NCBI GenBank assembly: GCA_937911965.1
Contig: CALDPL010000397.1
Span: 1 to 11,552, forward strand
Source: an uncultured Allomuricauda sp.
Lineage (GTDB): Bacteria; Bacteroidota; Bacteroidia; Flavobacteriales; Flavobacteriaceae
Reading direction: 5' to 3'
Length of the DNA stretch: 11,552 nt
The notes beneath the pieces were generated by a model, which did not search any database, was not told where the DNA came from, and saw only the letters and a list, made by a program, of their open reading frames with translations. The position numbers and the translations under genes were made by a program. This document shows, piece after piece, positions 6,258-11,552 of this stretch; the first letter of the stretch is position 1; each line of letters opens with the position of its first letter.

Positions 6258-8117
6258 TCATCGAAGTTCCAAGATCATGGAGGTCTTGGCGGAAATTTCA
6301 AGGTTTCGATCCAAGGAATACCGCTTTTCACCAATGATGTCAAAGCCCTCTTGATGATTCTCCAGTACCTCAGCGAATCTTCCCAACTCCAGGTTTTGGT
6401 CCTTCCCCGAATTGTTGAGCACCACCATGACACTTTGATCGGGCTTCTCGGGAAGGTATCTAAAATAGACATACACATTTTCCCTTGGGGCAAAATGCAA
6501 GGTCTTCCCGGTATGTATGGTTTTTTTGTCCTTGCGCCAGTTCAGGAGTTTTTTGGTAAAGTCAAAATAGCCCTTTTGCCGGTCCGTTCTTCCCGAGTCC
6601 AAAAAGGCGTTTTGGGCATCCCCTTCCCATCCCCCTGGAAAGTCGCGACGGATATCCCCGTCCCCTTTGCTCTTTTCCCCCATCATCCCGATTTCATCCC
6701 CGTAGTAGATTTGGGGGATCCCCCTGAGGGTGGTCAAGAGGGTCAGGGCAAGTTTGTACTTGTCCAGATCGCCTTCGAACTCTTGGTTGATTCGGTTTAG
6801 GTCATGGTTGCCCATCAGGATCAAGAGCTTGTTGATGTCGGGGTAGAGAAAATCCTTGGTCAGATGGTCGTATATACGGTATACCCCTTGGTCCCACTGC
6901 TGATCGGATTCCCTGAACACTTGGGGGATGATGTCGTGGAGCGGAAAATCCATTACGGTGGGCAACATGGAATTGAAGCCCTGCATGGCCCCCAGCTGAC
7001 TGTCTTTTTGCCAAAAGGCTATATGGGCGGTATCGTGCATCAAGATCTCCCCCATAATGTTGAAATTGGGATACTCCTCCATGACACGGACCAACCAATC
7101 GGTGATTCCCTGCCTGTCGTTGTAGGGATAGGTATCCACGCGGATTCCGTCCAGGTCGGCACTTTCGATCCACCAAATGGCATTCTGTACCAAATAGTCG
7201 ACCACCATGGGATTTCTCTGGTTCATATCCGGCATGGTGTTGTCAAACCAACCATCCATATTTCCTCGGGCATCGTCCATGGAGGCATAGGGGTCGAATT
7301 GGGTGCTTTGAATGTAATTGCTCCTTTTGAAACCGTTCTCGCCCCCTTCCCAATGATTGATCCAATCCTTGGAAGGCAGATCCTGAATCAGCCAGTGGCT
7401 TATTCCCCAATGGTTGGGGACATAGTCCATGATAAGCTTCATCCCGCGTTTGTGGAGCCCTGCCGATAGTTGTGAATAATCCTCATTGGAGCCGTACCTG
7501 GGGTCGATTTGGTAAAGGTCGGCACTGGCATATCCGTGGTAGGAATAGGTCTTTTCATTGTCCAGGGTCAGCGGGGTGCTCCAAAGGGCCGTGGCCCCCA
7601 GATCGTGGAGGTAATCCAAATGGTCGATGATTCCCTGCAGGTCTCCCCCATGACGTCCCCCTTGATGGGACCTATCGGCCTTTTCGATCGTTTTCGGATG
7701 GCTGTCATTGGAAGGGTCCCCGTTGGCAAAGCGGTCGGGCATCAGAAGGTAGATCACATCGGAGGAATCAAAGCCTTTTCGAGCAGCGGAACCTTCCCGT
7801 CGGGCCCGGAATTCGTACTCATGGGAATCCATGGTCTTCTTGCCCCTAAGGAACCTGAGCTGCGCCGTTCCGGGTTCCACATCCTTGGTCTCCACGGTAA
7901 GGAAAAGATAATTTGGATTTTCCACCCTCACCACCTTTGTGATCTTGGCCCCATTGGAGAACTCCGCCCGGAGGTCGCCGATCTGGTCCCCGTACACCAA
8001 GAGTTCGAGTTGGGTCTGTTTCATGCCCACCCACCAGTTGGGGGGTTCTATCCGCTGCACTTGGCCATAGATCGGCACGCAAAGGAGCAGTATTAAAAGC
8101 CCGGTCAATTTTTTCAT
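6258..8117 (-). CDS. Exported GH13 alpha-glucan hydrolase (neopullulanase/cyclomaltodextrinase type, SusA-like)
   Basis: 619-residue glycoside hydrolase family 13 enzyme, numbered from the ATG at 8117. A signal peptide (MKKLTGLLILLLCVPIYGQ) sends it to the periplasm or beyond. Residues about 20-110 form the N-terminal beta-sandwich of cyclomaltodextrinase-like enzymes. The (beta/alpha)8 barrel starts at YLLMPDRFANGD (123-134) and HGGDLQGI (156-163). Conserved regions: I DYVPNH (231-236), V MPDMNQRNP (295-303), II GIRVDTYPYN with nucleophile D328, III MGEIL with acid/base E357, IV MGNHD with D439. All three catalytic acids are present. A C-terminal beta domain (about 535-619) ends the protein. 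It should hydrolyse alpha-1,4 links in maltodextrin, pullulan or cyclodextrin; exact specificity cannot be read. An in-frame ATG at 8147 adds a lysine-rich preamble and is less likely. It lies 42 bases after the GH65 stop, so the two are probably in one operon. Confidence 0.92.
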   Translation of the reverse strand: MKKLTGLLILLLCVPIYGQVQRIEPPNWWVGMKQTQLELLVYGDQIGDLRAEFSNGAKITKVVRVENPNYLFLTVETKDVEPGTAQLRFLRGKKTMDSHEYEFRARREGSAARKGFDSSDVIYLLMPDRFANGDPSNDSHPKTIEKADRSHQGGRHGGDLQGIIDHLDYLHDLGATALWSTPLTLDNEKTYSYHGYASADLYQIDPRYGSNEDYSQLSAGLHKRGMKLIMDYVPNHWGISHWLIQDLPSKDWINHWEGGENGFKRSNYIQSTQFDPYASMDDARGNMDGWFDNTMPDMNQRNPMVVDYLVQNAIWWIESADLDGIRVDTYPYNDRQGITDWLVRVMEEYPNFNIMGEILMHDTAHIAFWQKDSQLGAMQGFNSMLPTVMDFPLHDIIPQVFRESDQQWDQGVYRIYDHLTKDFLYPDINKLLILMGNHDLNRINQEFEGDLDKYKLALTLLTTLRGIPQIYYGDEIGMMGEKSKGDGDIRRDFPGGWEGDAQNAFLDSGRTDRQKGYFDFTKKLLNWRKDKKTIHTGKTLHFAPRENVYVYFRYLPEKPDQSVMVVLNNSGKDQNLELGRFAEVLENHQEGFDIIGEKRYSLDRNLEISAKTSMILELR

Positions 8118-8159
8118 TTTTGTTTTTTTATCTGTGGTTGGATTCAATTTATCTGCAGT

Positions 8160-10448
8160 TCAAGGGTTGAGCGTCCTGGATTGGCCATCCACCAGGATGT
8201 CCAGGGCTTCCCCCTGCTCAAGTTCAAATTTGTTCCCCTTTTGGGTCACGGTGACCTTGACGATCCTGGAACGAAAATTGACCTTGAAGGAATAGGATTC
8301 CCATCGGGCCGGAATGTTGGGGGAAAAGGAAAGTCGATCCCCATCGATCCGCATCCCCCCAAAACCTTCCACAATACTGATCCAAGTGCCCGCCATTGAG
8401 GTGATGTGCAGTCCTTCCTCCACCTCCTTGTTGTAATCGTCCAGATCCAAGCGGGAAGTCCTTAAATAAAATTCATAGGCCTGTTCCATACGGCCCAATT
8501 TGGCGGCAAGGACCGCATGTACGCATGGGGAAAGGGAGGATTCGTGAAGGGTGAAGGATTCGTAATAATCGAAATGCCGTTCCAGTTCCCCCAGCTCGAA
8601 GCGATCCATGAAAAAATAGAAGCCCTGAAGGGTATCGGCCTGTTTGATATAGGGGGAACGCAGGATCCGATCCCAGCTCCAGTGTTGGTTGATCGGACGC
8701 TGTTTTGGGTCCAGTTCAAGGGCGGGGATCAGTTCCTTGTCCAAGAATCCGTCCTGTTGTAGATACAGTCCCAAGTCCTCGCTATAGGGGAAGTACATGG
8801 ATTGGGCCACCTTTTGCCACTGGGAGGTCTCCTCCATATCGAATTTGGTCTTCTCCAAGATCCTTTTGTGATCATCGGGAAAATGTTCCCTGACCCGTTC
8901 CAATTGTTCAATGGTGTACTCCAGGCACCATTTGGCCATATAATTGGTATACCAATTATTGTTGACATTGTTCTCGTATTCATTGGGACCGGTAACCCCC
9001 AAGATCACATATTTTTCATGGTATTGGGACCAATTGGCACGCTGTTCCCAAAATCGTGCGATCCCGATAAGGACCTCCAGCCCCATTTCCGGGATATAGC
9101 TTTGATCCCCCGTATAGCGGGTATAGTTGAATATGGCATAGGCCATTGCGGCGTTCCGGTGAATTTCCTCAAAGGTGATTTCCCATTCGTTGTGGCATTC
9201 CTCCCCGTTCATGGTCACCATGGGGTAGAGGGCCGCCCCATTGGAGAATCCCAGTTTTTCCGCATTCTCAATGGCCTTTTCCAAATGGTCGTATCGATAT
9301 TTCAGCAAGTTCCGCGCCACTCCCTGCTCCTTGGTCGACATATAGAAGGGGAGGCAATAGGCCTCGGTGTCCCAGTAGGTACTTCCCCCGTATTTCTCCC
9401 CTGTAAAGCCCTTGGGACCTATGTTCAATCGGGAATCCCTTCCCGTATAGGTCTGGTTCAACTGAAAAATGTTGAAGCGGATGCCCTGTTGGGCCCGGAC
9501 ATCCCCCTCAATGGTGATGTCGCTCATTTCCCATATCCCGGCCCATGTTTTTTTCTGCTCCTCCAAAAGTTGGTCGAACCCATGGGAGGAGGCCAAATCC
9601 AATAGACTATTGGCAGCTTCCTTCAACCCATTGGCATCGTGGTTGCGATCCACGGTATAGCCCCCGTATTTTATCAGTGTGGCCGGAACCCCTTTTTCGA
9701 GCTTTTGGGCAAAAACCACCCCTGCGGACAGCTCTGCCTTGAAACGTGTATCGGGAAGTTCCCTTTTAACCTCACCGTAGGTCAAATGGGCCTGCATAAA
9801 GGTGCATATGTTGAAGCCGGTTTTCATGGTATGGGAATGGATAAAGGCCCTGTTGTCCCGAGCTTCCACCTTGGTGGTGTTCCAGAACTTATCGTCCCAA
9901 TTGCTGTCCATATTGTGGATTCCCGCATCGATATAGGGTTTGAACAATACAACGGCATCCCCGTTGATCGCGGTCACCCGGTAGTTTATTGCACCGAGCT
10001 CGTCCTTGGCCAGGCTCAGGAACCTGGTGGACACCACCTCGATTTCGAGCGAATTGGGCAGGATGGCGACAAAACTTCGGCGCAACCAGCCTTCCCTCAT
10101 ATTGAGTTCCCTTTTGAAATCCCTGACCCCCGAACAGAGGTCCAGATCCAGGGGAATCCCGTCCACCTCTAAGTCGATTCCGATCCAGTTGGGAGCGTTC
10201 AACACCTTGGCGAAATATTCGGGATAGCCATTTTTCCACCATCCCACCCGGGTTTTGTCCGGGTAGTATACCCCTGCTATATAACTGCCCTGAAAACTTG
10301 GGCCGGAATAGGTTTCCTCAAAGTTCGCGCGTTGGCCCATGGCCCCATTGCCCAGGCTGAAAAGGCTTTCCGAGGCCTTGACCCTATCCTTGTCAAAGCC
10401 CTCTTCTATAATGCTCCAGGCGTCGGCCAGTATATAATCTTGATTCAT
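8160..10448 (-). CDS. mapA: GH65 maltose phosphorylase
   Basis: 762-residue cytosolic enzyme of glycoside hydrolase family 65, predicted to convert maltose and phosphate to beta-glucose-1-phosphate and glucose with inversion. Layout: N-terminal beta-sandwich (about 1-270), helical linker, (alpha/alpha)6 catalytic barrel (about 320-690), small C-terminal beta domain (about 695-762). The general acid is E490 in VTGPNEYENN. Other expected elements are YWDTEAYCLPFY (358-369) and KQAD (602-605), which line the glucose site, and TLHESSLSPC (633-642), which matches the phosphate-binding stretch. The aglycone loop HNEWEITFEEIHRN (419-432) is the maltose-phosphorylase version; trehalose and kojibiose phosphorylases differ here. 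Length is close to the Lactobacillus enzymes (about 755). No signal peptide. It lies between the MFS transporter gene (upstream, 101-base gap) and the exported GH13 gene. Maltose is the likely substrate, not proven. Confidence 0.93.
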   Translation of the reverse strand: MNQDYILADAWSIIEEGFDKDRVKASESLFSLGNGAMGQRANFEETYSGPSFQGSYIAGVYYPDKTRVGWWKNGYPEYFAKVLNAPNWIGIDLEVDGIPLDLDLCSGVRDFKRELNMREGWLRRSFVAILPNSLEIEVVSTRFLSLAKDELGAINYRVTAINGDAVVLFKPYIDAGIHNMDSNWDDKFWNTTKVEARDNRAFIHSHTMKTGFNICTFMQAHLTYGEVKRELPDTRFKAELSAGVVFAQKLEKGVPATLIKYGGYTVDRNHDANGLKEAANSLLDLASSHGFDQLLEEQKKTWAGIWEMSDITIEGDVRAQQGIRFNIFQLNQTYTGRDSRLNIGPKGFTGEKYGGSTYWDTEAYCLPFYMSTKEQGVARNLLKYRYDHLEKAIENAEKLGFSNGAALYPMVTMNGEECHNEWEITFEEIHRNAAMAYAIFNYTRYTGDQSYIPEMGLEVLIGIARFWEQRANWSQYHEKYVILGVTGPNEYENNVNNNWYTNYMAKWCLEYTIEQLERVREHFPDDHKRILEKTKFDMEETSQWQKVAQSMYFPYSEDLGLYLQQDGFLDKELIPALELDPKQRPINQHWSWDRILRSPYIKQADTLQGFYFFMDRFELGELERHFDYYESFTLHESSLSPCVHAVLAAKLGRMEQAYEFYLRTSRLDLDDYNKEVEEGLHITSMAGTWISIVEGFGGMRIDGDRLSFSPNIPARWESYSFKVNFRSRIVKVTVTQKGNKFELEQGEALDILVDGQSRTLNP

Positions 10449-10549
10449 TTTCGCTATAAATGGATGTTGTGCTTTGTATTTTTTTCGATGTTATGGGCTT
10501 GATGTTTCCCGGCAGGGTATGGGGAACTCCTCCCGTCCCCGATCCCATT

Positions 10550-11552
10550 TTAGGCCTGTTGCGCCTTTAGGGTCCCCGGTTCGTCCACATCCTCCACTCT
10601 GGAAACCAATAAGGCCGCGGTCAAAAAGGCGATCCCACTGCCCATCAGGGCATAAATGGGCTGTCCGTTGTACAGGTATTGTACCATGGGTCCCCCGATC
10701 AGGGCATTGACAATCTGGGGAATCACTATAAAGAAATTAAAGATGCCCATATACACCCCCATTTTTTTGGCCGGAATGGAACCCGCCAGGATGGCATAGG
10801 GCATGGCCAGGATACTGCCCCAGGCAATACCGATTCCCACCATGGAGAGGATCAGCCAATTTCCATTGGGCATCACAAATATGGAGAGGAAACCCAGGCC
10901 ACCGATCACCAGGGAGAGGGCATGGGTCCTTTTGCGACCGATCTGCTTGGCGATCGTCGGCAGAAAAAATGCATAGATCGCCGAGACCCCATTGTATATT
11001 CCAAAGAGGATTCCCACCCAATCGCCCGCATTTTGATAGGCAATGCTGCTGCTGTCGTTGGGATCCAATCCGTATACGTGTTGTGCGATGGCCGGGGTCG
11101 CAAAGACCCAGAGTCCGAAAAGCCCGAACCAGGAAAAAAACTGTACCCAACTCAATTGTCGCATGGTACGCGGCATTTTCCCGAAATCACTGAAGATGGC
11201 CATCAAGCCAAGTTCGGCCTCTTCTTCGGCCTGGTCCCCGTCCCCCCTTTGACTGAAAAGTTCCATTTCCGCAGGGGTATATTCCTTGGTCGTGATCACA
11301 GTGACCAAAATACTTGCGATAAGTACCACGGCCCCGATGATGAAGGACAGGACGAGGTTCAAGGGCACCTCCCCGACATCCGCAACATTGCTTACATCCA
11401 GCCAATTGGTCACCATATAGGGCAGCCAGGAACCGATTACGGCCCCGATCCCTATCAGCACCGTCTGTACACTGTATCCCAGGGTGCGCTGGTCCGAGGG
11501 TAGAATATCCGCGATCAAGGCCCTGAAGGGCTCCATGGCAATATTGAAGGAG
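10550..11552 (-). CDS. MFS sugar transporter, SLC45-like, probable maltose permease (partial, 5' end beyond window)
   Basis: C-terminal 333 residues of a major facilitator carrier; the frame stays open to the right edge, beginning SFNIAMEPFRALIADILP, so the internal ATG at 11536 is not the start. The EPFRALIAD segment followed by QRTLGYSVQ is typical of SLC45/sucrose-transporter-like proteins. At least eight hydrophobic helices are visible, including SVQTVLIGIGAVIGSWLPYM, LNLVLSFIIGAVVLIASILV, WVQFFSWFGLFGLWVFATP and the final ALMGSGIAFLTAALLVSRV. A charged cytoplasmic loop (EYTPAEMELFSQ, then an acidic run) sits between the two six-helix halves. The missing part should hold the first three or four helices. 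In Bacteroidota maltose clusters such carriers stand beside GH65 phosphorylases and are thought to import maltose across the inner membrane. The 101-base gap to the GH65 gene shows no convincing promoter or terminator, which fits cotranscription. Confidence 0.9.
   Translation of the reverse strand, partial: SFNIAMEPFRALIADILPSDQRTLGYSVQTVLIGIGAVIGSWLPYMVTNWLDVSNVADVGEVPLNLVLSFIIGAVVLIASILVTVITTKEYTPAEMELFSQRGDGDQAEEEAELGLMAIFSDFGKMPRTMRQLSWVQFFSWFGLFGLWVFATPAIAQHVYGLDPNDSSSIAYQNAGDWVGILFGIYNGVSAIYAFFLPTIAKQIGRKRTHALSLVIGGLGFLSIFVMPNGNWLILSMVGIGIAWGSILAMPYAILAGSIPAKKMGVYMGIFNFFIVIPQIVNALIGGPMVQYLYNGQPIYALMGSGIAFLTAALLVSRVEDVDEPGTLKAQQA

Noticed and set aside
8802..9605. 267-codon open frame on the plus strand
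   Set aside because: Entirely antisense to the well-supported GH65 gene, including its catalytic E490 region; no plausible product.
10500..10549. GGGGA...TCCCC inverted repeat downstream of the transporter gene
   Set aside because: Stem of five pairs with a ten-base loop and no T-run; not convincing as terminator or operator.
10679..11503. 274-codon open frame on the plus strand
   Set aside because: Antisense to the MFS transporter; its histidine-, glycine- and aspartate-rich product is what antisense of a membrane protein gene gives.

Overview
The window looks like chromosomal DNA from a marine-type member of the Bacteroidota, most likely a Flavobacteriaceae relative. Four things point there: the TraR/DksA-like protein with a degenerate zinc finger, the flavobacterial style of ScpB, a possible TAnnTTTG-type promoter instead of a sigma70 -10 box, and a maltose-phosphorylase cluster with an SLC45-like transporter. 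No rRNA, tRNA, CRISPR array, insertion sequence or phage gene was seen. The longest stretch without a gene is about 200 bases.

Layout. (1) 1-464, minus: 5' part of an exported isoaspartyl peptidase/L-asparaginase that runs off the left edge. (2) 465-661: AT-rich divergent control region. (3) 662-1619, plus: a TraR/DksA-like protein followed four bases later by scpB, which has no ATG start. (4) 1641-2126, minus: GNAT acetyltransferase, convergent with scpB. (5) 2221-6192: a lipoprotein TesA-type SGNH hydrolase (minus), divergent from an ABC ATPase and an 849-residue FtsX-type permease (plus). This is the tesA | ybbA-ybbP arrangement known from Enterobacteria. (6) 6258-11552, minus: a maltose/maltodextrin operon read from the right edge: MFS sugar transporter (partial), GH65 maltose phosphorylase, exported GH13 alpha-glucan hydrolase.

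How the genes work together. In region 6 the exported GH13 enzyme should trim maltodextrins in the periplasm, and the MFS carrier should bring maltose across the inner membrane. The cytosolic GH65 enzyme would then split maltose with phosphate into glucose and beta-glucose-1-phosphate. The beta-phosphoglucomutase needed to use the latter is not between the transporter and the phosphorylase, so it must lie outside the window. In region 5 the ATPase and permease overlap by ATGA and form one transporter of the MacB/LolCDE-like class. The lipid-anchored hydrolase beside it may act on the same envelope substrate.

Base composition changes near 1620. Sampled 60-base lines in the TraR/DksA and scpB genes run about 38-43% G+C, while sampled lines to the right run about 47-63%. 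The asparaginase end is mixed. I see no clearly undescribed system. The best leads are the short asparaginase N-terminal domain, the missing ATG of scpB, the DksA-like protein that keeps its acidic tip but has lost its zinc ligands, and the missing phosphoglucomutase.
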